This document shows, piece after piece, positions 1 through 9,960 of a stretch of DNA of 64,000 nucleotides. Location of the stretch: assembly GCA_900618425.1 (NCBI GenBank), contig UZAN01039790.1, positions 1 to 64,000 of the forward strand. Direction: 5' to 3'. This DNA comes from Echinostoma caproni. Its lineage: Eukaryota; Platyhelminthes; Trematoda; Plagiorchiida; Echinostomatidae. Below the pieces are notes generated by a model. The model ran no database searches. It saw only the letters and a program-made list of their open reading frames with translations, and was not told where the DNA came from. The translations under genes and the position numbers were made by a program. Position 1 is the first letter of the stretch, and each line of letters opens with the position of its first letter.

Positions 1-3000
1 CAATTCTATACTTACATATATATTCGAATCAGTTGATTTTAGAGTTATAAGCGTAACACCGAATCGGCACCGTTGTGCGTTAATGCGATAGATACGGGAA
101 ACTTGGTTACGTGGCATGATCTGTGCGCATAAAATTCCTAAATAAAGACAAACTGAATGGGCAGCATTTCAATGTACTCAAGAGAAGGTCTCACGGTGGT
201 GGTAATCACAAGCTAACCAGTCTCTCCCATTGCAATTTGCGAATGATATATTATCGACTTATCTCACTCGACCCCGGTTTTGGTCTGCAGCGGTAAACGT
301 GAGCTGAAACAGCAGAAGTCAATCGTCACTGTGCGGAAGAGGTGGAACTGGTGGCTTGGCAACCGTCATAATTGATATTAGCAATCTTTATCATTAGAAA
401 TAGATTAAAACTGGGAGAGAAATCGTATTTGAATTTATATTTGGTTACTTTCCAACACTTCTTCATAATATGAATTGCACCTCTCGGCGAATAAAAGTGG
501 TAGGATATGAAAATGTATCTCATGGTATACTGGGTCATACACATCCGAATTGTTTGAACAGCTGAAGTCCAAATTTCCAGACCTATCATAGCAAATGCTC
601 TCTTTATGTACAGTTTTCTTTTGTCTGGTTAGATGGCTGCCAAGAACAATGTGTGTCGGCATTAGGTAAACTGGGCGATGCTAAAACAACAGCAACAACG
701 GAGATGACTCTTTCTTTTTACCATTGTATCATGTCATGGCAACGGTAGGAGTGTTGGTGGAGTTCTATCGGACCTTGGGTTAGGTTAACCCTCCTAAAGG
801 TAATCCATTCACTGAGGTAAAACAAATGACTTCCAGAGATAATGCAACGGTTTGATAGTAAATGTACGCCAACCTGTACTGCATGTTCACGGTAACCTGG
901 CAGATATCTATTCCATCCTGATCGTGAAACATTCAAGTTTTGATCATTTTATATTATCAGAATAACTTTGACCTGAATAAACAAGAGGTTGTTTTTACTC
1001 CTTAGACATTATCAGGTATTGAGCTGGATTATGATGAGCGTTGCAGATACTGCCGAAGATTAACACTCACACGGACCTAATTGTAATTATCACTAGGGCT
1101 GAGCCATTGATTTTGTTGCACTCAGTGTTTGCTTTGCCACGTTTGATTTCTACGTCATAATTGTTTTACCCAAAACAAACACAACTAAATGAACTTGGTT
1201 CAATGAGTTTGAACCTCAAGTTTTGAAAACTAAAATTATATTTGTTATGCTGATCAAATCACTGGTTACAAACCCAATGCAACGAGAAAGTTGAATTTGG
1301 TGGAATAGTATTACTGGTCAATCCTTTAAGTTCATAGTTATTCAGTAAACAGTTGTTAATTGAGTTATTTGACTTAGTTACACAATAGGCCCAGCAAACA
1401 TGCCTATTGATAAAAAATTCAATTTTTCTGAAGGCTTTATATAAGGTAATGATTACGTTTTCCCTCTTAGAAATAATACTCGTAGCAAATAAAACAAACC
1501 TTCGAAGGTTACGCATAACCTGTTTATAGTCCTCTGCATTCAAAAATCATCATTGTCCAAATCCTTTGACTTAAATACAAATGTTTCATTTCTGGCCCAA
1601 ATATTACTTCATTTTCTCTGTTTTATTCAAATATATTTTCCCATGAACACGCAACTTGAGTTACCCCAATACTTCGGTAAGTCATTCATGAATTGTAATA
1701 ATCGCGACAATCTTCCATAGTTTAAGTTCACCAAATATTTTTTGGAAGTGTCATTTACCATTGCTAAACACCACATACAGTAATTAGAAGCACATTGAGA
1801 ATGTTTCGGGAGCATATTTTAAGGCCAACTTGGTTCATTTCCAATCACTTTGACCAGAACTTGCATCAACACAAAACGTCTGAGTTGATATTTGTCGAAA
1901 ATAAATAATAGACGGTAAATTGATGAAATGGAATAATCACAAACAAATTCAGACTGTTGCTGCTGAAGCCATGCAAATTCTGCACTCAAGTATTTCATTT
2001 CTGTGTGTCTCGACTGTTTGCATTTGGATAAGTGAGATACCTGTTAAATGCAAATCGGTTCCATTATTCAGTGAAAGGTAACAAGTTTGCAAAAAACAAA
2101 TCATCATATACGAAGGTCGGTGTGGGTAAATGACTTTTCTCAACTATTGATGGTTATATGTAGTCAATCAGGATTTGCTCAATTGACACTATAACTATTG
2201 CACATTATATCTCAACAAAGGTGCGCGGATACGAAAAACGTGATCTCTTAAGTTACTGGTTGTGGTGATTTTATTTTTATTCCAATATAATGCAAAATTA
2301 TTTCACTTGGCCTTTGTGAATTTTGCAGTTTTCTAATTTACAACTTCAAAGATGGAATTCGTCGGGTATTGAGTAAATGAAGCTGGAACTGAAACGCTAA
2401 GAAGCACTGTACGGCTGTTTCGACTTGGTTGGGTCTCTTTAGCCGTGTGAATCCATCAACGCAACTGGGGACCCCACCCAAAACCTCACAAGCAGAATGC
2501 TATCCCCTAAGCCACCGGGCGGCTGATATGAGACCGTTTTGCATTTTCCGTTTACACAATATAACACAAACCGTCTTTGTGAGCTTGTTGCGGGCATCAC
2601 GCACAGCTCATCCTAGCATTCATTAGCCTCCGGGGTTATGACTCACAATTGCAAATTTGTTAATTTTTCCATTACAATCACTACTGGTGCTAAACGCGGA
2701 GCGTTTACAAAACAAATTAACTAGCAACTGAGCAGCCCATGGACGAAAATGTAACTACTCTCGTACCCTAGTTCGCTGGTATTCCACAACAACTTTCTCC
2801 AGAATAAATCATAGGCGTTTATACTTCTTGAGATCCAACTGAGGGTCGTGGCAAACCACTTATTGCACACAGTGTGTAACACTACTTTGCATAACAAATA
2901 GGCTTTCCGAACTGTACAGTACTGGCCGATTGTGATGCACTAAAATATTTTCTTCATGATCGAATGGAGTTTCATTATATTTATCACTTGTGTTAATGCT

Positions 3001-3429
3001 TTATGTATGACAATAATGTATATCTTGTCTACTTCGATCTACGTAGTTTCTAGTCTGCATAAGTGTCGAATAAACGTGCCTGACGTTGAGTGGCAAGATT
3101 AAACGATCTGAACATGAAAACCACAAACTTTATCAAGTATGACAACGCAATATTTTCTAATAGAAGTGACTCAAGAATTACCCCAAATTATTTCCATAAA
3201 TCCTTGCTATCTGGGTTAACTGCTATGAGGTATGATTTTATCGAATATATAATCCATTATAGCAACTCTATTGGATAACCAAATGAATATCTTTAACAAC
3301 CTAGAGAAATTTCATTAAATAAGGTTTCATAATAATAATCTGTATTTGATATCTAATTCGCTGAATTTGAAAATACCACCGCAATCAAAGTCAACCTTTA
3401 AATCAAGGTCATTTCTGTGTACTGCTTTG
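1..3429. other. intergenic or intronic DNA with no recognised gene
   Basis: AT-rich sequence in which both strands give only short, low-complexity reading frames with no recognisable domain. I saw no tRNA, no retroelement motif and no well-bounded exon. The frame at 2429-2626 on the plus strand lies in a slightly GC-richer patch but shows no family motif. It may be a long intron or old decayed repeats. Confidence 0.5.
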
Positions 3430-4510
3430 GTTGTTCGTATTTTTATCACTATAATGAAGCAAGCAGCGCTCGGAAACAAAAGTTTCCGTTATCTCAGTGA
3501 AGAGGACAGAAATATAATTGCAAGAGCACATAAGCTGAGATTTTTTATATCACATCTTGAGCAATGCTTAATCGTTAACAAAAGCATAATTTACAGGATA
3601 ATCCATGGGAAAAGAACAAACAGAAAAGCTTGTGGGGAACCTAAACCGATTACATCCAAACACAAGGACGACCTGATTCGTATTACTCTGAAAAAACATT
3701 GCAGAAAATCGTAATCTTCTATCCAACGGGAAGATCTTCCCCGCCAAGCATACTCCCTTCTGCAAGAAAGAATGAAAAAAATTAAGATGCGTCAGGTTTC
3801 AGCTGACGTCAAGCCAGAATTGAACGCGCAGCAAAGGCAGGTGTATGTTGACTTTGCCCCAGAATTAAAATCTCATCGTGCGTCATTTTGGCGATCAGTT
3901 TATTTCGTCGACGAGTGCAAGGTATGCGACGAGCCTTGGAAGGCTGACAAAAAAATCATTTGTGGTGAGAATTTCCCAAAAAAAATTATTCCAGCAAATG
4001 AAAGAGTTCCTCGCCTGTCGAGATTATTCATTTGGACAGAGATAAAACATGGTAAGCCTTGTCGGTGGATATTAGTTAAAAGCACCAAGAATAGTGGGAA
4101 ATTTGCATCAGTAATTTCGGAAATGTTTTCAGAATTTCATGAAAAAAATCGTCTGAAAAAGTTATCGTTTTTAGGATAACGCGCCCTGTCATGTTTCATT
4201 TGTTAATTTAAACAGTCTGGTTCTCTTATTATTGCTTTCAGACTTCAGAAACGATGTGTGACTCTAAGGTCCAATTCACGCAACGTCCCCCTAATATCCC
4301 GAATCTCAATGTGGTTGAAAATCTGTTTTTCTGTTTTGCAGAGAGAGGTCAATGTGCTACCTATACATTGGACATTGGAGGTGAAAGTGCGACACGTAAT
4401 GGAGCACATGAAAGAAAATGACTTCATAACAAAGTTGCTGGATTCGACGCCGAAGAGACTCGAAAAATTACTAAAGAACAAAGGTAAACCAATCGAATGT
4501 TAGTGTACAT
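3430..4510 (+). pseudogene. Tc1/mariner-type transposase relic
   Basis: This is a decayed DNA transposase, which would cut and paste its element by binding terminal repeats and using a DDE catalytic triad. In order: a helix-turn-helix-like N-terminus at about 3490-3700 (LSEEDRNIIARAHKLRFF, then a second helical stretch with SIIYRIIHGK); a linker; the first catalytic block at 3898-3925 (VYFVDECKV, where the family usually has FSDES); and the last block at about 4260-4325 (PPNIPNLNVVENLFF, matching the PPxSPDLNxIEN box). The usual Asp of DLN is Asn here, while the final Glu remains. The frame is broken near 3714 and 4179 and again after the last block, so no intact protein can be made. I could not identify terminal inverted repeats. 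The identification is strong because two DDE landmarks occur in the right order and spacing; the subfamily is uncertain. Confidence 0.75.
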
Positions 4511-5252
4511 AAACCTTACATCTCAATTATTTTGAATGTTAATTTTTTTTGTAAATAAAAACTTCCATTCTCTGTAGTTACCTCTTTACTCATCATAGTC
4601 TAGCTCAACCACTAATAACGAAATGGGAGTATCCGCTACATTCTGAACTATACAATCTGCTGAGTATAAACGAATCATAAAACTCACGTCTATAAAGACT
4701 CGTCAAGGCTTGTTTATTATTATTTGAAAAAAAACATTTACTTCGAACCGAAAAGTGTTTCACAGGGACCTGTTGCTTCAGCTTCCATTACACCTGTAAA
4801 ACCTCCATTTCAAACGAAGCTGCTCTCAGTAAACAAAGTTTGTGACAGAACTAGTGTTTTACGACGTTTCTGTGGTCACGGGCTACTGTAAATATTCAAT
4901 TTATCTTTCATTCATTTCGTAATTTAAAGTCTAATTCACATTTAAATCCGTGTTGTTTCCTAAACACAGCTTACGTATAAATGAAAACAAACATCGGTAA
5001 ACGCTTTGTTGGACTTGAACAACTTACGGTAGTTGATTTTTCATCACAATTTTAAAAAAAAGCATCTGTTATTGTTTGGAACAGTCTTCCGCATCATCTT
5101 TACTGTGTCGTCTGGGTGCAATCGTTGTGATTCAAACGGAAAACCATCCGAGAAATGCAGTCAACACACCGATGGCAACTGCAGTGTATTGAGTATATNA
5201 TTTCACCTCCTTAGCCCCAATTCCCGTAATACTGTCGGTTGAGTAGCGACCT
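4511..5252. other. non-coding stretch after the Tc1 relic
   Basis: AT-rich DNA without a recognisable reading frame. There is one ambiguous base at 5199. I see no clear terminal inverted repeat for the upstream transposase relic. Confidence 0.4.
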
Positions 5253-5570
5253 TTATTTCACATGTATTCCGGAAAGCGCTGCTAATATAACCCCGTTCTC
5301 GAGAAAGGAAACATTTAAACTCCTCCGTACAACTAAATCATCCACCGGTATCAGTCCCGACGGTTTATCTTTATCCCTTCTATAACACGGTGACCTTGCT
5401 CCAAAGGATGCTTTTAATTCTATTCTCAACACAACAACGAGCCCGTATTCTATTTCTGCTTGCTGGAGACCCGTCACGATCATTCCGATTCCAAAATTGC
5501 GTAGATCCAGTACCCTGTACAGACGTTTTCGTCCCACAGTGTCAAATTTGACGGAACATGCCATTTTCAA
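5253..5570 (-). pseudogene. decayed ORF of an unidentified family shared with 36794-37078
   Basis: A 105-residue frame whose sequence resembles the minus-strand frame at 36794-37078. Shared landmarks in the same order are a VGRK/IGRK box followed by an L-x-R-x-LDL stretch, a G-I-T-E-T/VTGL-like stretch, and a block reading ARSPCYRRD here and RTPCMRRD there, followed by a Ser-Gly pair. Such pairing shows that both derive from one repeat family. I do not recognise the protein. It lies back to back with the CR1-like fragment that begins at about 5640 on the other strand. It could be a gag-like or ORF1-like piece of a retroelement, or a captured host domain. Confidence 0.45.
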
Positions 5571-5635
5571 ACGCTTTTTTTCTTTTAGTACCTAGTTTAG
5601 TTTACCCTAGTTTACCTATAACTCAAACAGATCCA

Positions 5636-6480
5636 CTTGGGATGCTGTCGACTTCTTCGTTGATTATGTTACCAAATCCCTAAATGCATCCGTGAAATCT
5701 TTAAGACGTGTTTTCTTATATTTTTCATCGCCTTTGGACTCCATTCCACGTTCCCTCCTACTTTGTATAATGGAATAATTTGGCTGTCCCAAACACCTAA
5801 TGCATTGGCTCATTGACTACGTTACAAACAGAACTTTGCCAAGCCATTTTGGTGCCTAAGGACCTTCTAAATTTCACGAACAATCTGTCGCATATCCACG
5901 AATTCTCCATTCGTTCTGAACTGTCTCTTAATGCACTTTCTCCCTCTCTCGATCTATTCATCCCAGCCACTCCTCAATCATAAACACAGATCCCAACTAT
6001 AGCAGATTCCGTGAAGTATATAGGAGTTACAATTGACACAAAGTGGACATCATATATTTACAAAACTGTACAGAAACTTCATGGATTATCCGCGGAAACT
6101 TAGGCATTTGAACCATTTCGCTTTTGTTTATCAATGCGTTTTACCCCTTCGTCATTATTTTTACCCGGTGAGTTTTGTTGATTCACTCAGGAAAGACTTC
6201 AAGGGTCTTCGTCGAGGTCTGTCGATCATCGTATATGTGTCTTTCATAATCATTGATGATCTATCTAACAAGCTGTGTGAACCTCATTTGTCTGCATGAG
6301 AAACATTTTACACAGAAAATCCTCTCTGACCCCAGTCATCATTTACATGTTTATCTATCTCAATGCTGCTCACATGCATCGACGCTTTATGCACACCAAT
6401 TATTACCCTTTCGCATCAACCTCTACAAAAATTCCCCTGTTCCCTATATCAACAGAATCCATGTGAACCGACAGAAAGTT
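5636..6480 (+). pseudogene. CR1-like non-LTR retrotransposon, internally deleted RT and 3' end
   Basis: Relic of a reverse transcriptase from a CR1-like element, which would copy its RNA at a nicked target. At about 5640-5700 the frame resembles the pre-RT region also seen at 26.8-27.2 kb (DAVDFFVDYVTKSLNAS). It then jumps to the motif A neighbourhood (SSPLDSIPRSLLL, about 5733-5770), to the region before the thumb (NFTNNLSHIHEF, about 5865), and to a thumb-like SVKYIGVTID box at 6012-6040. The C-terminal end (about 6310-6465, ILSDPSHHL then INLYKNSPVPY) matches the minus-strand element at 11.5-12.0 kb almost motif for motif, which fixes the family. Several frameshifts and stops, plus loss of the palm motif C segment, make it non-functional. 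Confidence 0.75.
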
Positions 6481-6650
6481 TAAATTGTGAACGTTTAGAT
6501 TGGCCCATTCGGTTTTCACAGTCACCAGGCACTGCTGATGATGTTAGATGTGGGTTTCACTCCTTGGGAGATCAATAATTCTCCACTGTTTGTATGCATT
6601 TTATTGCGATGGAAATGTTTGTGATAGCCAACAACGATTATTACTAAACA

Positions 6651-6680
6651 GCTGTTTCGTCTTGTTTAGGACTCGTCAGC
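6651..6680 (-). ncRNA. hammerhead-ribozyme-like core
   Basis: Read on the minus strand, the segment has CTGACGA, then GTCC-TAAACA-AGAC, then GAAAC. This is the order CUGANGA, stem II, GAAA that defines a hammerhead core. Stem II has three good pairs (G-C, U-A, C-G) and one C-A mismatch. The flanking sequence AGCTG after GAAAC is self-complementary and could form part of stem III. It lies directly downstream of a tRNA-like A/B box head, as in hammerhead SINEs of schistosomes. The cleavage-site strand is not defined with certainty, so activity is unproven. Confidence 0.55.
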
Positions 6681-6694
6681 AGTGTGCACCTTTT

Positions 6695-6770
6695 GTGTCT
6701 CTGTCAGGACTCGAACAGCGATGTTTCGGGCTGGGACTTCAAACCCTTACCCCTAAACTACACGGTCGAC
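6695..6770 (-). repeat. tRNA-like promoter region of SINE (A and B boxes)
   Basis: On the minus strand the segment contains TAGTTTAGGGGTAAGG, which matches the RNA polymerase III A box pattern TRGCNNAGNGG with one or two changes. About 30 bases later comes TGTTCGAGTCC, one base from the B box consensus GGTTCGANTCC. A cloverleaf is not preserved, so this is a tRNA-derived SINE head and not a tRNA gene. Confidence 0.65.
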
Positions 6771-6919
6771 GGTTATCACCTTTTACGAATGGCTCAATCA
6801 ATTTAGATGGTGAACGTTTGGAATAACCCATTCGGTTGTTTACGGGCAACAGGCCCTGTTGATGATGTTGGATGTGTGTTACACTCCTTGGAATATCGGT
6901 GATGCCCAACTGTTTGTAT

Positions 6920-7000
6920 GAATCGCGGTTCGAGTCCTGACAGGGACGTAAAACGCACGCACTGTTAACGAGTCCCAAACAGGACGGAACAGCTGTCCAG
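6920..7000 (+). repeat. second copy: B box plus degenerate hammerhead-like core
   Basis: A perfect B box GGTTCGAGTCC lies at about 6927-6937. About 40 bases later comes AACGAGTCCCAAACAGGACGG with a perfect GTCC/GGAC stem II around a CAAACA loop, but the catalytic boxes are altered: CTGANGA has become TTAACGA and GAAAC has become GGAAC. It is an inverted, probably dead copy of the core at 6651-6680. No clear A box is visible here. Confidence 0.5.
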
Positions 7001-7632
7001 CGCTCTTTGTTGGTTATCACAAACATTTCCACCGCATCAAAAGTGAAAGAAGGTTTCTTCTGAATTGCTCAACTGCCTTGAAAGTCAGATGTTTTACGTA
7101 TGTTATTTCCTTTTTTTGATGAGATGTGTAATTCTTTTTTTGACTGAATGCGGACATCTGTTCACGCAAACGTCTATACAGATATAATACAATATAGCAC
7201 CATACAATTGTGACACACACAATGATCAAGAAACAACAATTTGACTGGTTGGGAACAGTTGTCCTGAAAAGATTTTTTCCAACGTTCCAATAGAATGACG
7301 ATGCGTCGTCAATATAGTGTATCGATGTGTGTGTGCGTGCGTGCGCGCCCCAGCTTATTGAAGCTACTTTTGCTCATCGCTCGAGCGTTTATACTTCGGT
7401 CGAATTTTTTTCGGTCACGTCACATACACATAAATCGTGATTGAACTTCTTGATTGGTGTGATTTATGCTATTTCGAGTGGCTGTTTTACCAACGAAACG
7501 CTGACAGAGACTGACGGGGTATTGGACCGTAGTGTGGGAAGTTTGCCTTCTGTATTTGTGAGCCTTCTTTAGTGTAGTTGAACTGAATTGAAACGTTCAA
7601 CCCCAAAGTGGACAGAGTAAATTGTTGTTCAG

Positions 7633-7814
7633 ATAGAACAGCTTCATGGACTTGTGGCTCATATCTCTCAGGAATTTGTTTATTCACGAATCATCAACGT
7701 TCAACCAGAAAGTTCTGTGCAAAAATCTATGAAATCTAAGCTTGAGCGAGCTTGTTCAATTATAGCTTCTCTTCAAAAGGGACCACATATGATTTGGTGC
7801 ACCATAGTGTTAAG
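7633..7814 (+). CDS. candidate internal exon, unknown protein
   Basis: An acceptor (TTGTTGTTCAG at 7622-7632) is followed by a continuous frame that reads like a real soluble helical protein: it begins IEQLHGLVAHISQEF and includes KSKLERACSIIASLQ. The downstream boundary is uncertain: GT at 7815 (TTAAG|GTCACT) is one option and GT at 7809 (GTTAAG) another. The frame runs in any case to a stop at 7848. Charged and hydrophobic residues alternate as in an amphipathic helix. I do not recognise the family. It is followed within 1 kb by two further plus-strand candidates, which suggests one gene, but the phases could not be matched securely. Confidence 0.45.
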
Positions 7815-8159
7815 GTCACTACTTTGTCACGTTGCGATTTCAAAGTAATCTAATTTCAGCGTGAGTTTATCGAATAAATATTTGACCTCCGAATGTGAAC
7901 TTGAATAAAAAATACTATGCTGTTTATATTTTTGAGTGATTTCCACTGAAAAGAGATCGTAATATGAACCTGTGTGGTTTTAAAAATAGGTTATTGTTGA
8001 ATTTTCCTATATCCTCAGGAAAACTAACCATTGACAATGAGGCACGTTATCTGGGGAATGTCTGGAATAGCTTAAAAACGGATTAGGCTCACTCAAAAAA
8101 TGAATTTAACACTCTCTTTCAAAGAAAAAGAGTGTACCGGATAAGTATCATGCTTTGCA

Positions 8160-8348
8160 ATGGAACAGCGGCTTAAAATATTTTACCCCTCAGTCTGTAA
8201 CAACTCCACTTTACAAACGTCAACGATTTCAAGTTTTCGGCTTAATGCAATGTTTGATTCAATTGTTTCCCTGTACCATTCAAACTCTGCAGACGGTACT
8301 CCTTTTAATTTTGATCTTTTTGAGGGCATCCAAAATCAACGGAAATAG
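8160..8348 (+). CDS. possible exon, unknown protein
   Basis: A frame of about 60 residues with protein-like composition: VCNNSTLQTSTISSFRL near the start, with an N-glycosylation sequon NNST, and GTPFNFDLFEGIQ near the end. A likely acceptor is the CAG at about 8190 in a pyrimidine-rich stretch, with an alternative CAG at 8169. No good donor precedes the stop at 8346, which weakens the case. The overlapping frame 8155-8412 is more hydrophobic and less convincing. It sits between candidate exons at 7633 and 8589. Confidence 0.3.
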   Translation: MEQRLKIFYPSVCNNSTLQTSTISSFRLNAMFDSIVSLYHSNSADGTPFNFDLFEGIQNQRK

Positions 8349-8588
8349 AAGCTTTCATTCGGTAGAATTTGCGCTTCGAGTTGGTATTGGATTTTCCGCT
8401 GATGTTTATTAATTCAGTTAATTTCAGTGTTTTCCAACCCTTAACCACGCACTTGTATGCCCCAGTTTTGGTTGCTTTCTTTTTGCTGCTTATTTGGCTG
8501 AAGAGGTTGAAGAAGGCCTAGAAAATTGAAACCAGTATCAAACTGAAACTTATTCACTGAGAACTATTGTAAATATCGTTGTTTTCAG

Positions 8589-8793
8589 TGGATACTCATT
8601 ACATAAATGTCAAGTATCCCCATGGTTGTTTTGAGAACGAATTACCAAAAACAATTGTTATGCCCGACTGTGAGGAGTATTTGGCATGTTATCATCAATG
8701 TGGAAACATGGCAGTGCTTAATCATTCAAAAAAAGTCATCCGAACTTGGATAAATTGTAATATAATAGTAATCGATTGTAGGCACCGTTTTTG
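8589..8793 (+). CDS. candidate internal exon with conserved-looking cysteines
   Basis: The acceptor is GTTGTTTTCAG ending at 8588 and the donor is TTTTTG|GTAAATG with GT at 8794. The frame is open across all 205 bases and would hit a stop just inside the intron, as expected for a true exon. The peptide is Cys- and His-rich: PHGCFENELPK, then PDCEEYLACYHQCGN, then WINCN and DCRH, giving seven cysteines in about 67 residues. Such spacing suggests an extracellular disulfide-bonded domain, but I cannot name it. Confidence 0.5.
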
Positions 8794-9619
8794 GTAAATG
8801 TTGTTAAATGCGAGCCCTTTTAAATAACCTACCAGTAGGTTGTATTTCTTAAGATATGGCAGCAGATTTTCGACCATAGATGTCAAAATCGTCAAATGTA
8901 AATCTGCTTACTTTTATTGAAAAGCTATGCATTGACATGCTATTTGAAAGGAATCAAACAGAGCTTTCGTTTAAGTACAGTTATCTCTAAGGTGGTGAAA
9001 GTTTCGTGGCTCTTTCTATCAAACAAAGGATACGACACGATACGACACACAAGAATCGACTCAGATTCTGGCCAAAATTGTAAGAGTTTCAATTCCGATA
9101 TCTTACTCATAACTAATGTACAACGCATGGAATAAGCTACTGGCAAATTGAATGATATATATGGTATTTATTCTAAAAATCAATAGCACAAAGCAAAAGC
9201 TATCCTCGCAATTGAAACAGAGTTAGAACTTCACAAAGGAATTCCTCCAGAGCAGTTTGACTCGGATCGGAGTCAGTTCCTAAATGATAAGCGGACTGTT
9301 GTCGATTTGTGACAATTTTTTGTTGAGTGAGATCATCGGTTCGTGCAACTTTTGCACAACCGAAACATTCCGTTTCAAAGTTAACCCCCATATAGTTGAA
9401 CTGTTGGGTCGCTTTTCAATCCCTGGGGAATCTCCCCAATAGATTGGTGAGCGATTATCGGATTATCACATCTGATGAATGGGCAAAATCTATGTAGAAG
9501 CACCTATGATTTCAAGTAAATTGTTTCCCATCAAAATAGTATTATTTTTTTAATAAAATGTCGTCTTAATTTGATTTGAATAAATCACTGGCTTTCAACA
9601 TAGATAATATAAATTGCAT

Positions 9620-9960
9620 GGCAACAACACATTCATGAACATTACCTGAAGGAGGTTATTAAAAACGTCGATAAAATAGTAGAAAGATTGCCAGACGATT
9701 TTCACACTTCAGTCGAACTGATGAACAAACTAGTTACTATTAATCCAAATGTATTGCGGCTATTGCGCAAAATGTGGTGTCATCAATATTTTTCTCAGTA
9801 CAGGCCTTTTATGACGATTATTGACAAGATGTTCTCTCTTACCAAAAATTACAGATGGCTGAAGAAAAGTGACCCTTTTCCGAAAAGAGTTTGACAGCAA
9901 TGAAATCACTTTTGCCAACCATTTTTGTATATAAGATGCGCTTTGGTACTGAATTGATAA
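9620..9960 (+). pseudogene. Ty3/gypsy reverse transcriptase relic (RT end and connection)
   Basis: The reading frame resembles the segment of gypsy pol that follows the catalytic palm. It contains a HEHYLKEVIKNVDK-like stretch (family: H..HL..V...), a TSVELMNKLVT box (family: the TSVEYLGHLVS region), a run of LRLLRKM, HQYFSQYRPFM (family: NYYSRFIPxF), and MFSLTKNYRW (family: PLxxLTKK..xW). A stop at 9892 and a frameshift then lead into a region with LTAMKSLLPT. No catalytic YxDD box is visible upstream, so only a fragment remains. Confidence comes from the order of five weak matches, not from any one of them. Confidence 0.5.

Larger units (their letters stand above)
6470..7045. repeat. composite tRNA-like / hammerhead-like repeat with inverted halves
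   Basis: A roughly 110-130 base unit with a core reading CCCATTCGG, then about 40 bases on a TGATGATGTT(A/G)GATGTG block and ACTCCTTGG, occurs at 6490-6600 and again at 6810-6915 in direct orientation. Between them (6600-6790) lies a block that on the minus strand reads tRNA-like A box, B box, hammerhead-like core, and a tail ending in TATCACAAACATTTCCA. The right flank (6920-7040) repeats the B box, core and tail in plus orientation. The arrangement is therefore unit, minus half, unit, plus half. This fits a SINE-like family that was duplicated and inverted, in the style of the hammerhead-bearing SINEs known from schistosomes; that relationship is inferred, not tested. Confidence 0.7.
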
